Counted from the stretch's first letter, positions 53,690-62,624 are shown. The stretch: 64,000 bases of DNA from Chlorobiota bacterium (GCA_016710285.1 JADJXR010000001.1:682001-746000); one strand, 5' to 3'. The notes: a model not told the origin generated them from the sequence alone. Numbers and translations: made by a program.

Positions 53690-54565
53690 ATGAACAAATC
53701 ATTTTCATCCATGCTTGCAACATTCCTTTCGGGCCTGATGTTGCTGGGGGCAACCGCCTGCGGCAGCGGCAATGCCGATGACGCGCCAAAACAATCGGGC
53801 GCGGCAACGGACACCAACGCCCAAAAAGCCCCGGTTCCCGTGGCCAACATTGACCAGAGCTTGCCGACCACCATTGACACAGCACGCCCTTCCTCCAAAA
53901 TGCCAACCGCACCTGCGGTGGACCAAGAGGTGCCGATCCGCACCCCAGAAGGCCAGCCGGCACGCTACGCCGTGAAATCCGGGCGGCTGACGTTCCGCTA
54001 CGATGGCGACCTGCGCGGCGAACGGGTCATCACGTTCGACGACTACGGCTTGAAGGAATACACCGTGGATCAATTCATGCAATTCCCCCCAGATGCAGTC
54101 TCAGGGGTTCGAGAAGGAACGTCCATTGCAACCCCAACCGAACGATTCTCGCTGCAAAGCCAGACAAAAACTGCTTATAAACTCCCCAACGTCGCTATGC
54201 AGGAATATCTGGCCTCCGATTCCTCCAACAAGATGTCATTAACCGACTATATTCTTGCACGGAGCGGAGCCAAGAAGGTAAAAGAGGAAAATTTGCAAGG
54301 CTATGCGGCCACGATGTACGAAATCGCTTCGCAAGGAGGGCCCGTGCGGTGGTGGTATTGGAAAGGGATCGTCATCCGCGAGGAAGGGGAATACACCCAG
54401 ATGAACAAGCATCACACCCTTATGCTGCAGAAGATCGAACTGAACATCGCGGTTCCCGATTCACTTTTCAAAGTTCCGACGGGATACACCGTGCAAGTGC
54501 CTCCACCTCCGCCTTCGCCAAACCCACAAGGCGCACCAGGAGCTGCACCCGCACCGCAGAAATAA
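53690..54565 (+). CDS. Lipoprotein, paralogue 1 of 2
   Basis: A 291-residue lipoprotein. The signal MNKSFSSMLATFLSGLMLLG ends GATAC (lipid Cys ~24). A Pro/Ala/Thr-rich linker leads to a beta-rich domain with RTPEGQPARYAVKSGRL, FRYDGDLRGER and FDDYGLKE segments, then GPVRWWYWKGIVIREEGEYT. It ends in a Pro-rich tail (PPPPPSPNPQGAPGA). The next gene encodes a close relative in the same order, so they arose by tandem duplication. The beta-domain recalls LolA- or DUF4412-like periplasmic folds by eye; no catalytic motif. The gene lies 69 bp after the redox operon. Confidence 0.75.
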   Translation: MNKSFSSMLATFLSGLMLLGATACGSGNADDAPKQSGAATDTNAQKAPVPVANIDQSLPTTIDTARPSSKMPTAPAVDQEVPIRTPEGQPARYAVKSGRLTFRYDGDLRGERVITFDDYGLKEYTVDQFMQFPPDAVSGVREGTSIATPTERFSLQSQTKTAYKLPNVAMQEYLASDSSNKMSLTDYILARSGAKKVKEENLQGYAATMYEIASQGGPVRWWYWKGIVIREEGEYTQMNKHHTLMLQKIELNIAVPDSLFKVPTGYTVQVPPPPPSPNPQGAPGAAPAPQK

Positions 54566-54584
54566 CAAGGCCAACCCCTTATTC

Positions 54585-55424
54585 TTGATGACTACACCAC
54601 TGATGCAACGGCGAACGTTGATGATGCTTGCGGGGCTGCTACTGCTTGGCAGTTCCGCTTGCGAGCAGGATGCTGCGCAGCACCCAAGCGACTCCACAAA
54701 AACTTCCGCACAACAGCCACCCCCCCCGCCAGGGACTGTGCTGGATATTGACACGACCTCACCCAACGATAACATTGCAACCGCACCGAAGGACCTGGCC
54801 GCCGACTCCTTGATGCTTCGCTCGCCGGAAGGGGGCGTGGCGCGGTACGGCGTAAAATCGGGGCGGCTGGTGCTGCGGTATGGCGAACAACTGCGCGGGG
54901 AGCGGATTGTGATGTTCGATGACTACGGATTGAAGGAGCGGATCGAAGATAAATTCGCAACCTATCCCCCGGGGGCAAAGGGGCCAATCCGGAACACCAT
55001 GACCATCGTCACGCCGGACTACTACTACGCTGCCGACCCCGACAGCCGAACCGCGCAACAGGTTCCGAACCGCATTGACGACGACTACGCAGCATCGCCC
55101 GATTCCAAAACAATCCCCTTTGCCGAGTGGTTGCTGAAACGGCAACGCGCCCAACACGTTGGCGACACTACTATCAACGGCTACCGCTGCCGGATTGTTC
55201 AGATGCAAGCGGCGGGGGGACCCGTGCAGTGGTATCTGTGGCGCGGAATAATTTTGCGCGAAGCAGGGGAATTCACCCAAGCCAAAACGCACCACATTTT
55301 GAAAGTTCAAGAAATCAACGTGAATGTGGCAATTCCCGATTCAATGTTTGCACTGCCCGCAGGTTACAAGGTGACGGCACCTCCGCTTCCCAAAAAACCA
55401 ACAGCCGCGCCGCAAGCGAAATAA
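54585..55424 (+). CDS. Lipoprotein, paralogue 2 of 2
   Basis: A 279-residue lipoprotein with signal MMTTPLMQRRTLMMLAGLLLLGSSAC. Its body repeats the paralogue's landmarks in order: LRSPEGGVARYGVKSGRL, LRYGEQLRGERIVMFDDYGLKE, GPVQWYLWRGIILREAGEFT, and a valine/proline end. It starts 19 bp after the first copy. Sequence identity is moderate (roughly half by eye), so the duplication is not recent. The start could also be the Met six codons later (MQRRT). A strong bidirectional terminator follows. Confidence 0.75.
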   Translation: MMTTPLMQRRTLMMLAGLLLLGSSACEQDAAQHPSDSTKTSAQQPPPPPGTVLDIDTTSPNDNIATAPKDLAADSLMLRSPEGGVARYGVKSGRLVLRYGEQLRGERIVMFDDYGLKERIEDKFATYPPGAKGPIRNTMTIVTPDYYYAADPDSRTAQQVPNRIDDDYAASPDSKTIPFAEWLLKRQRAQHVGDTTINGYRCRIVQMQAAGGPVQWYLWRGIILREAGEFTQAKTHHILKVQEINVNVAIPDSMFALPAGYKVTAPPLPKKPTAAPQAK

Positions 55425-55440
55425 ATATTCCGATCCCAAA

Positions 55441-55475
55441 AAATCCCGACAGTTTTTCGCTGTCGGGATTTTTTT
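55441..55475. terminator. Bidirectional terminator between convergent genes
   Basis: AAATCCCGACAG/CTGTCGGGATTT (12-bp stem, 7-nt loop) has T tracts on both strands. It ends the lipoprotein pair (plus) and cdsA (minus). Confidence 0.9.
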
Positions 55476-55515
55476 ATTGGCTCAACACTCCCTTTGAATT
55501 ATTCTTGAATTATTC

Positions 55516-56481
55516 TCACCGAAACCACATTCCCGCCAGGCGAAGCAGCAAGTACAGATAGATCATCGGCGAGACGAACAGGAGGCTATCGAAGCGATCC
55601 AAAATGCCGCCATGCCCAGGAATTAATTGCGAAGAATCTTTCACCCCTGCGTCCCGCTTCAAATGCGATTCGGCAAGGTCCCCAAGTTGACCGAAAATCC
55701 CGCAGATTAATCCCATAACTATGGCGTCGGTAACGGTCAGGAATGGCAGGGCAAGCGCACGCATTGCCAGCATTGCGCCAACCGCGCCGAAAGCCCCAGA
55801 AATTGCTCCCTCCCATGTTTTTTTTGGCGAAACTCTCTCAAATAATTTATGCTTGCCAAATAAGCGGCCACCGTAATACGCAAACGAATCGCAGGTCCAA
55901 ATGGAGACTAAAATGGCCATAATCATATAAAATGAAAATTTCTCGCCCGCTCCGAATAATGGTCCCAGCTGTTGAATTCCAATTAATGCGGGAAGGCAAA
56001 GGCCGATATAGGCAATCCCGGCTATCGTCACGGAATTATTCACCATTGCCCCTTCGGTGCGCCGGAACATCTCCAGAAGCAAAACAACAACCGGGACCAG
56101 AAGAACAAGCATCGGGATGCTGTGAAGAAGCAGGTCGGAAAAAGGGAGCCGTATTGTGAATAGCGCAAGCCCCACAGAAATTATCTGGGCGTACTGAAAA
56201 CAGAGCAGAACCACCGCCACCGCCCCGAGGATTTTATTTGGATGTGCACCTTTTTTTTCTGCCATCCAATAAAATTCCAGCAACGCGCCAACGCTGGCCG
56301 CCGTGATTAATCCGAAAAATGCCCATCCCCCCAGCCAGACCGCGCCAAGCACAATCGGTATCCCAATAATTGCTGTCACCACGCGCATTGTTCCGTTGCC
56401 GTGGCGTTGTTCGAATGCCGTTGGGCCATGCGGCCAGCCCCGCATTGCAGGCGCGGTCCCCGTGGGTTGATTATCGCTCAT
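55516..56481 (-). CDS. cdsA: Phosphatidate cytidylyltransferase
   Basis: A 321-residue membrane enzyme that makes CDP-diacylglycerol, the branch point of phospholipid synthesis. It has about eight membrane helices and the full CdsA signature SHLKRDAGVKDSSQLIPGHGGILDRFD split over residues ~273-299 (shown in two parts: SHLKRDAGVKD and GHGGILDRFD). A 35-residue polar N-terminus precedes the first helix. Codon use in the 3' half is somewhat AT-richer than in neighbours. It follows the DUF2007 gene on the same strand, 183 bp apart. Confidence 0.95.
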   Translation of the reverse strand: MSDNQPTGTAPAMRGWPHGPTAFEQRHGNGTMRVVTAIIGIPIVLGAVWLGGWAFFGLITAASVGALLEFYWMAEKKGAHPNKILGAVAVVLLCFQYAQIISVGLALFTIRLPFSDLLLHSIPMLVLLVPVVVLLLEMFRRTEGAMVNNSVTIAGIAYIGLCLPALIGIQQLGPLFGAGEKFSFYMIMAILVSIWTCDSFAYYGGRLFGKHKLFERVSPKKTWEGAISGAFGAVGAMLAMRALALPFLTVTDAIVMGLICGIFGQLGDLAESHLKRDAGVKDSSQLIPGHGGILDRFDSLLFVSPMIYLYLLLRLAGMWFR

Positions 56482-56664
56482 GGAAAAAAATCAAGAGGTT
56501 GTTGATTGATTGGATAGAGCAGGCACTCCCTTCACCTGCTTTGTCTTCCTCTTCCCTCCCCCCCTTCCATCACTTGCCGAAGCGTTGCTCTGATAGGAGC
56601 AACATCACGAAGCGTGTGCGGGAAGTGAGGTTGAGTAGAGATGGAAGAGCCGTCCCCGCAGGCT

Positions 56665-56994
56665 TTACTCTTGCTCCTCTGCGTCGGTTCCAAGGATCTG
56701 CTCGGCTTCGTCGCAAAGATGTTCGGGGACAAAGACTTTGGCCACCGCAAGCGCACCCACGGTAAACCCGCGAGTGGTGTCCACCTGCGAGAGCACAAAC
56801 GCGGGGATACCTTCGGCACGCAATCGCCCGGCAACGATTCTTGCTTCGATGTCGGTGCTGACCGTCCGAATAATCGCCCACTCCACCTGCTGGTGCGCCA
56901 CGATCAGTTCATCAACCTCAAGCTGGCTGCCGCAGTATGGGCAGGTTTCTACACCATCAGGAACAAGATTTAGGCAGATCGTGCAGGAGAGCAT
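56665..56994 (-). CDS. Zinc-ribbon DUF2007 protein
   Basis: A 109-residue protein. An N-terminal zinc ribbon has two Cys pairs (CTIC at 4-7, CPYC at 18-21). The DUF2007 (putative signal-transducing protein) domain follows at about 35-100 (VSTDIEARIVAGRLRAEGIPAF, then VAKVFVPEHLCDEAEQIL). The family is related to the PII-like/regulator fold and lacks an established role. It is upstream of cdsA on the same strand, so it may be co-transcribed. The divergent gene (57126) encodes the GldL-like protein. Confidence 0.8.
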   Translation of the reverse strand: MLSCTICLNLVPDGVETCPYCGSQLEVDELIVAHQQVEWAIIRTVSTDIEARIVAGRLRAEGIPAFVLSQVDTTRGFTVGALAVAKVFVPEHLCDEAEQILGTDAEEQE

Positions 56995-57125
56995 GGATAC
57001 AACAGAATTGCGTGGAATATGCCGTGCGGATTATCAAGATTGGGGGGCAAGATACGGCGGCAAGCAGGCTTTGCGGTAGTTCGTGATTGCGGTTGGGGCG
57101 TGCAAAGTCGTAATTTCAGCACCGG

Positions 57126-57974
57126 ATGAACCAGAAAACCATCTCTAACCTTGGAACGCCATCGGGTCGCCGCCTGTACCAGGACCTGTGGCATGATCTT
57201 ATTATCGAGCAACGAAGCGCGGTGATCCCTTCGTTGCTGCGGCTGCTCCGCACTGCCATTTCCGGCGCGGAGGTCCGCATTGTCAGCAAGGACGCATCGT
57301 TCAACATCGGCCACCCGCTGGGGCTTCGGCATGGGTTCCGGCTGTTTATGGAGGAGATCGTCGTCCGGCACTACTTCAACAACGTGCAGGCACTGGTCTA
57401 TTTTGGCGCGGTGCTGCTGTTGGTGTTTTTGGGGCTTCGGTTTGCTGGGTTGCTCTCGGAGGAAGTGGCCCTGATCGGCATTGGGATCGAGGCGTGCATG
57501 CTCCTGATCCTCTTCCTGGTCCTGTTCTACTCCCCCGAGGACAACCACCATGAAATCGTTGAGTTGGAGGTCCCCGAAGCCGCCGCAACCAGCGACGACG
57601 AGGACGCGCGCGACGTAATCCGCGAGGTGCTGGATGAGATCGAGGACATTGGCGGAACCTACGCCACGCTTGGGATGAAAATGGAGCAGCTTGCACGCAC
57701 GCAGGAGGAAAGCATCCGCGAGCTTGCGCAACGGGTGGCGGCGATTCAGGGATTGAACTTGCTGGAATCGCACGCCGAACGGCTGGAAACCACCAACACC
57801 CTCCTTTCCCAACTGACCGCCGCGATTGACGGAATGAACCAGCGGATAGATATGATGTTCGGCAAAGAATTGGAGTATCACGTCCGCCGCGAAATGGAAC
57901 GGATGCTGCGGCATGGCGCAAACGGAGCCGAGGGCGCAACCCCGATGCAACAACGGGAGGGGGCGGAACAATGA
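57126..57974 (+). CDS. GldL/PorL-like T9SS motor membrane subunit
   Basis: A 282-residue protein: ~85-residue cytoplasmic N-region, two adjacent membrane helices (about 88-107 and 114-134), then a charged coiled-coil tail (residues ~165-270) without a further membrane segment. TM2 carries a buried glutamate, E122, in the pattern VALIGIGIEACMLLILF-x-FYSPE. This aligns with the essential membrane Glu and the following -FxPP- motif of GldL/PorL, the proton-driven stator of the T9SS motor. The 85-residue N-terminal extension is atypical. The gene overlaps the GldM-like gene by 4 bases (ATGA), strong coupling. Assignment rests on topology, the TM2 Glu and gene order; similarity is otherwise low. 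Confidence 0.65.
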   Translation: MNQKTISNLGTPSGRRLYQDLWHDLIIEQRSAVIPSLLRLLRTAISGAEVRIVSKDASFNIGHPLGLRHGFRLFMEEIVVRHYFNNVQALVYFGAVLLLVFLGLRFAGLLSEEVALIGIGIEACMLLILFLVLFYSPEDNHHEIVELEVPEAAATSDDEDARDVIREVLDEIEDIGGTYATLGMKMEQLARTQEESIRELAQRVAAIQGLNLLESHAERLETTNTLLSQLTAAIDGMNQRIDMMFGKELEYHVRREMERMLRHGANGAEGATPMQQREGAEQ

Positions 57975-59509
57975 ACGCCCCCGTGCAGCGCGGCCCGATA
58001 CGCCGCCGGAAGGTCTCCGTTGAACTCTACTTCGTCCTCTATCTCTCGGCCATTATCCTTCTGTTAGGAACCACGCCGCTGGTGAACAAAGGGGGCGACA
58101 CCGAGCTTGAAGAAGCGATTGTGCAGCTTTCGCTTCGCGATTTCAAGGTGCGGGCAAAGCGGGCGGCGTTGGTCTATCCGTTCATCCCTGCCGGAGCTTC
58201 GGTTGATACGGCTGGGCTTCGGCTGCGGCGCGACAGCATCAACCTTATTGTTGCCAGCGGAACCTTTGCCGATGTTCGTTTCGCCATTGTTGCCATTCGC
58301 GATTCGGCAAGCGGCCAGACGCTTCCGGTGGAATGTGCTTCGCTGACGCAGCAGGGGAACGCAACCGCCGAATTCCGCTGGCGGCCATGCGCCCCGCAAC
58401 GCCAGGGGGTCTATCTGGTGACGGTGGCCGGCGTGGCAACCCCACTCCCGCCGGAATCGATCCGCCCCCCTGAACTGCGCCAGCGGGTGATTGAAATTTT
58501 GCGGCGGCGTGGCTCCATTCGCGACTCGGTAACGTTTGCCGTTACCATGATGGGGCTGAATGGTGATATCGTTGCCGCGCTTCGCCAAAGCTCAACCGCC
58601 GATACCGCAACGGGAAGCGGCGCGGCGATTGACACCAGCCTTGCCGCCCTCTCGATGCTTACCCCCGTTCCGCCGCAGCCGCTGGGGATTCCGCTGATTG
58701 GCGGGGAGCTGCAAGTGCAATCGCCAACGGTGATTGCCGCGCCCGGCTCAACGTGGAGAAATCAAGTCTTCTTCACCGGGTTTACCAACTCGCCCGACAT
58801 CACGTTCACCGCGTCGCCAAGCAGCGTCAGCGTTATTCGGAATCCCAATGGATTAACCATCAGCGGCGTGGCTCCGGCCAGCGGAAAGCAGCAGATCACG
58901 CTGCGGGGGATCCGCGCCAGCGACCGCCAAACCTTCAACGCCACCTTCACCGTGGACGCATCGCCGCTGGATGGTCCCGACCTTCCGCGGCAGATGTACG
59001 TTGGGGAGAATTACGTGATAGAGTTCGGCTCGCAAGGTGTCCCGAATGAGATTGTGCAGGTGGCCGCCGTTGTTGGCACCGACACGATTGCCAGCGGCGG
59101 AGCACGCATCAACTTCACGCCATCGCGGACCGGGAACATCACCTTTGTGCGGTTTGTGAACCGCAAGCGGTACGACAGCTACTCGGCAACGGTGATGCCG
59201 CTTCCCGCGCCAAATTTCAACGGCCAACCCGATTGCTCCGATGCCAATTTTATCACCATCCGCACCACCAGCTACGGCAGCGTGCGGGGGATTCCCAACA
59301 AAGGGCAGCTGGTGGTGGATGAAGGGAATGTGGAGGATCCAATCCAAGATGATTACCAGTACAACAGCCGCACCAAAGCCCACCAGCAGACGTGGAAATT
59401 GCGGCGCAAGGGAAAGGGGGAAACACCAATCACCCTGCATATCCTTGACCAACGGGGAAGCCGCGACCCCAACGGACGCTCGCGCAATGTGCAATTCAGC
59501 TGCCAGTGA
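57971..59509 (+). CDS. GldM/PorM-like T9SS motor protein
   Basis: A 512-residue protein matching GldM in length (about 513), with one N-terminal membrane anchor at about 19-38 after a basic RRRK segment and a long periplasmic part of beta-rich domains. The first periplasmic domain (about 60-150) and later Ig-like repeats with Pro/Gly turns are consistent with GldM's row of periplasmic domains D1-D4, which reach the outer membrane. It is placed directly after the GldL-like gene with a 4-base overlap, as in gldL-gldM. Individual residues of GldM are hard to align. It could instead belong to a related envelope motor. Confidence 0.55.
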   Translation: MNAPVQRGPIRRRKVSVELYFVLYLSAIILLLGTTPLVNKGGDTELEEAIVQLSLRDFKVRAKRAALVYPFIPAGASVDTAGLRLRRDSINLIVASGTFADVRFAIVAIRDSASGQTLPVECASLTQQGNATAEFRWRPCAPQRQGVYLVTVAGVATPLPPESIRPPELRQRVIEILRRRGSIRDSVTFAVTMMGLNGDIVAALRQSSTADTATGSGAAIDTSLAALSMLTPVPPQPLGIPLIGGELQVQSPTVIAAPGSTWRNQVFFTGFTNSPDITFTASPSSVSVIRNPNGLTISGVAPASGKQQITLRGIRASDRQTFNATFTVDASPLDGPDLPRQMYVGENYVIEFGSQGVPNEIVQVAAVVGTDTIASGGARINFTPSRTGNITFVRFVNRKRYDSYSATVMPLPAPNFNGQPDCSDANFITIRTTSYGSVRGIPNKGQLVVDEGNVEDPIQDDYQYNSRTKAHQQTWKLRRKGKGETPITLHILDQRGSRDPNGRSRNVQFSCQ

Positions 59510-59533
59510 TTCACGCACCAACAACCTCATCAC

Positions 59534-60754
59534 GTGTTGAATAGAACTCTGAAAACCATCGTTTCCTTGATCCCTTTCTTCTGGGCCGTCACGCTTACGG
59601 CGCAGATGCAGGAGGCATACATTGAGTCGTGGACCATTCAGGATAAAGATTTCAACTTGCGGCAGGAGCTTGCGCGGCGCGTGATTGACAGTGCCAACAC
59701 ATGGCTTACCCGCGACGACATCACACTCCCCACCGCACGGCTCGACGACCCGTTGCAGGTTATCGTCCTTGTGAGCGTGGATCCCGCCACCGCGAAGGAG
59801 TCGCGGCAGCTGATGAAGTTGGTGATGGGGAAGATTGTGGTGGATCGCGATTTCGACCGGTTCCTTCCGCGTGGCATTCTGGATTCGTTGGTGCGGCGCA
59901 ATTGCTTCTGGCGCAACCAACAATTCAGGGTTCTGAACGAAGCCTGGACCCCGCAAGAGGTGGTGAACTACGACCCCAGCCGCTTCCGCCCCGCCCCCTA
60001 CGACCTTGCCTTCCGCGCCGTGGATGACGTTCCCCCGCGCCAGCTTTCCTTGTTTGAAACCAGCTACAAGGTTGGGAAGGAGTTACGCGGTTGGATAGGC
60101 TTGGGATATGACGATCTGGGATTTCCTGCGGCATCGTACGGGAAGATCCGCGCCGGTGCTGGCTGGCGGAACGTGAAATTTTGGGGGGAAATTCCGCTGC
60201 CGTTTGGAATGGAACACACAGCATTTTTTGCGCGTGGGTTAGATGCCACCGCTGGCGTGGGGTTGTCGTTCGAGGGGGAGTCGTTTGGCGGCGCGCTCAC
60301 CTGGTCCGATCCCGCCGAAGCCATTGGCAGCGCACCACTATCGGGCGACACCACTTGGGCGTTTGGGCGTTCGGCATTGGTGCATGGCGCGATTCCGCTG
60401 GGCCGCTGGCCGCTGGGGGATGGCTACTTGCGGGCGCGCCTGGGCTTAACCTACACCCAAGCCGTGCAGCGGATCCACCGCAGCGAAGGGGAAGTAGCCA
60501 TGGGCACTGCCGACGACCGATTTAAGGCACTGATCAGAATGGAGTACGGGTTGGCGAACGAATCGGGGATGCTGCGCCGTTCCATTGGCCTGCAACTGCT
60601 AACGGAACTGTCGCGCAATGCCTGGGTGGCAACCTGGCGCGAGCAGTTCACCGATGCCATTGGCCTGCAAGCCACCTTCTTCGGGACCTTCGGCCAGCGA
60701 GAACCTTACCGCCCAGCATTCTCCGTCGCGCTCTCGCCAGTGATTTTGTTTTAG
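59534..60754 (+). CDS. Outer-membrane protein with N-terminal domain and beta-barrel
   Basis: A 406-residue exported protein. The signal peptide spans about 1-24 (IVSLIPFFWAVTLTAQMQ). A soluble domain (about 25-170) follows, then a Gly/Tyr/Phe-rich series of amphipathic strands (about 175-406) ending in VALSPVILF. A terminal Phe after alternating hydrophobics is the classic outer-membrane barrel insertion signal. It follows the GldM-like gene by 24 bp, so it belongs to the same operon. In known T9SS loci this position is taken by gldN, which is not a barrel. A PorP/SprF-like channel or a new partner is possible. Confidence 0.65.
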   Translation: MLNRTLKTIVSLIPFFWAVTLTAQMQEAYIESWTIQDKDFNLRQELARRVIDSANTWLTRDDITLPTARLDDPLQVIVLVSVDPATAKESRQLMKLVMGKIVVDRDFDRFLPRGILDSLVRRNCFWRNQQFRVLNEAWTPQEVVNYDPSRFRPAPYDLAFRAVDDVPPRQLSLFETSYKVGKELRGWIGLGYDDLGFPAASYGKIRAGAGWRNVKFWGEIPLPFGMEHTAFFARGLDATAGVGLSFEGESFGGALTWSDPAEAIGSAPLSGDTTWAFGRSALVHGAIPLGRWPLGDGYLRARLGLTYTQAVQRIHRSEGEVAMGTADDRFKALIRMEYGLANESGMLRRSIGLQLLTELSRNAWVATWREQFTDAIGLQATFFGTFGQREPYRPAFSVALSPVILF

Positions 60755-60825
60755 GGAGGGGGGGAAGAAGCCGCAAGGCCTTATTTCCCTCAATCGTAAA
60801 AACTTCGCGAAAAGGATCGCCCGCG

Positions 60826-62010
60826 CTACCCGCCCCCTTTTTCCGCAATCTTCAGCAGCCGCCTTCCCCCTTCCTCCAACGTTTCCCACCGCTTGCAGAA
60901 GCAGAATCGGAGCAAGTGATCCCCATTTCCTGGGCGGAGGTAGAACGCCGAAACGGGGATTGCCGCCACGCCAATTTCACGAATCAGCCAGCGGTTGAAC
61001 TCGATGGCATCGCCACGCCCGAACCCGCTGACGTTGGCCACAACGAAGTAGCTTCCCTGCGGGACCGCCGTGGCAAACCCCGCTTGCTGAAGCATTGCCG
61101 CAAGCGCGTCGCGGCGGGCTTGGTAGGCGGCGCGGAGTTCGCGGAAATAGCTGTCGGGCAGGCGGAGCGCGTGGGCAATGGCGTGCTGCAACGGCGTTGC
61201 CGTGGCAAACACCGAGAACTGATGGACCCGGCGCAACGCCGTTTGCAGATGCTTCGGCCCAATGGCCCAACCGATCTTCCACCCCGTCACCGAAAAACTT
61301 TTGCCGCCGCTAGAGATGGTCAACGTCCGGTCCGCCATTCCCGGGAAGGTTGCCAGCCGCTGGTGCGCCGCGCCGTCGAACACGATATGCTCATAGACCT
61401 CATCGGTGATGGCGATAAGGTTGTGGCGGCAGCACAGATCGGCAATGATTCCAAGCTCATCGCTTGTGAGGACCGTTCCGGTGGGATTATGGGGCGTGTT
61501 GATGATGATTGCGCGGGTCCGCGGCGTGACGGCGCGGCGAAGCTCATCGGGATCGAACCGGAAGTCAGGCGCGTGCAACGCCACCGGAACCGGAATGCCG
61601 CCGGCGAAGGTGATGGCCGGAACGTAGCTGTCGTAGCACGGCTCGAAAACAATCACCTCATCGCCCGGGTTGATGAACGCCAGCGCGGCGCAGAAGATCG
61701 CCTCGGTAGCTCCGCTGGTGACGGTGATCTCTTGCTCGTGGTCGGCCTGCTGGGCGTAGAATCGTGCGCTGTGTTCGGCAATCGCCTGGCGCAGCTCGGG
61801 TTCGCCGAAGGTGATGGCATATTGATTATGCCCCTTTCCGATGGCGGCGGCGGCAGCGTCCAACACGGCTTCTGGCCCATCGAAGTCGGGGAATCCTTGC
61901 CCCAAATTCACCGCGCCAACGCCGCGTGCTAACGCGCTGATCTCGCTAAAAATGGTGATGCCAAACGCTTGAATGCGGGCCGCCGTTGGAAGGGCTTGGA
62001 TATTGGCCAT
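60826..62010 (-). CDS. PLP-dependent class I aminotransferase
   Basis: A 394-residue fold-type I aminotransferase. The PLP lysine is K237 in SSGGKSFSVTGWKIGW; the NTPHNPTG segment (172-178) holds the phosphate/pyridine Asn. The Ygl/KAT-like opening NLGQGFPDFDGPEAV (35-49) points to the methionine/kynurenine aminotransferase group (YbdL/KAT II-type), which transaminates Met, Gln or aromatic amino acids. The exact substrate is unsettled. It is convergent with the outer-membrane protein gene, separated by 71 bp. There is no strong terminator. Length is typical (about 385-400). Confidence 0.88.
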   Translation of the reverse strand: MANIQALPTAARIQAFGITIFSEISALARGVGAVNLGQGFPDFDGPEAVLDAAAAAIGKGHNQYAITFGEPELRQAIAEHSARFYAQQADHEQEITVTSGATEAIFCAALAFINPGDEVIVFEPCYDSYVPAITFAGGIPVPVALHAPDFRFDPDELRRAVTPRTRAIIINTPHNPTGTVLTSDELGIIADLCCRHNLIAITDEVYEHIVFDGAAHQRLATFPGMADRTLTISSGGKSFSVTGWKIGWAIGPKHLQTALRRVHQFSVFATATPLQHAIAHALRLPDSYFRELRAAYQARRDALAAMLQQAGFATAVPQGSYFVVANVSGFGRGDAIEFNRWLIREIGVAAIPVSAFYLRPGNGDHLLRFCFCKRWETLEEGGRRLLKIAEKGGG

Positions 62011-62038
62011 TGGTCAATGGATAGTGTTTGTGAGAATC

Positions 62039-62065
62039 GTTGATAACAGGTTTTTAGCCTTCGGA
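62039..62065. repeat. Dispersed repeat, diverged copy
   Basis: Matches 23 of 27 positions of the module at 20213-20244, including the TTTAGCCTTCGG core. Confidence 0.7.
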
Positions 62066-62117
62066 ATTTATCCCCCTCCGCCGGTTCCTACTCAACCTCA
62101 ACCTCACCCCCCAACCC

Positions 62118-62167
62118 CCTCTCCGTGACTTCGTTCCCGAGCAACGCCAATGTAACTGACGGAGAGG
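62118..62167. repeat. 50-bp palindrome-bounded element, copy 1
   Basis: Bounded by CCTCTCCGT and its complement ACGGAGAGG, enclosing a ~32-bp core (TTCGTTCCCGAGCAACGCC). It matches 62483-62532 at 47 of 50 positions. Confidence 0.85.
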
Positions 62168-62482
62168 TAGCCGCCCCGACCTTCGTCGGGGCGGCGGCAT
62201 CTTCCCTCCCCTGCCCAGCGGGGGAGGGTTGGGTGGGGGTGATACGAGGGACGGTGGAGCCTACCACGCCGCCACCGCAGTAGCCCCCTCCCCGCCTCCC
62301 CCAATTCTGGGGGAGGGGCCGGCAGAGAATGCCCCGGGCAACAGCGAACAACCAATCTTTCTATCACCCCTTTCCCCCCAGCATTGGGGGGACGCGCAGC
62401 CGCTTGCGGCGAAGCAGGGGGGCGCAAGGCAGCGGCAGGCCGAAGCCGCCCGACTCTACTGGACCTCACCCCCCCCCACCCC

Positions 62483-62532
62483 CCTCTCCGTGGCTTCGTT
62501 CCCGAGTAACGCCAATGCAACTGACGGAGAGG
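62483..62532. repeat. 50-bp palindrome-bounded element, copy 2
   Basis: Same orientation and boundaries as 62118-62167, with three substitutions (positions that keep the terminal stems intact). Confidence 0.85.
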
Positions 62533-62540
62533 GGGAGCAA

Positions 62541-62580
62541 GAAAAAAACAACGCCCGCTCCGGTGTTCGGAACGGGCGTT
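62541..62580 (-). terminator. Terminator of the repeat-protein gene
   Basis: AACGCCCGCTCCG pairs with CGGAACGGGCGTT (one mismatch; 62550-62580). On the minus strand it is followed by GTTTTTTTC. Confidence 0.85.
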
Positions 62581-62624
62581 GGGTTCAGGCTCCACCTTCG
62601 GTTGGCTTTTGCCAGCACCGCAGA

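Larger units (their letters stand above)
62011..62540. repeat. Intergenic palindromic repeat region
   Basis: A gene-free region rich in short inverted repeats. It contains a diverged copy of the 20.2-kb dispersed repeat (62039-62065), two 50-bp elements (listed separately), a CCGCCCCGAC/GTCGGGGCGG hairpin (62171-62194, shared with the 20.2-kb cluster) and a CCTCCCCC/GGGGGAGG hairpin (62295-62316). No coding frame looks real. The families match those in the 20.2-kb gap, so both gaps share the same REP-like elements. Confidence 0.75.
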
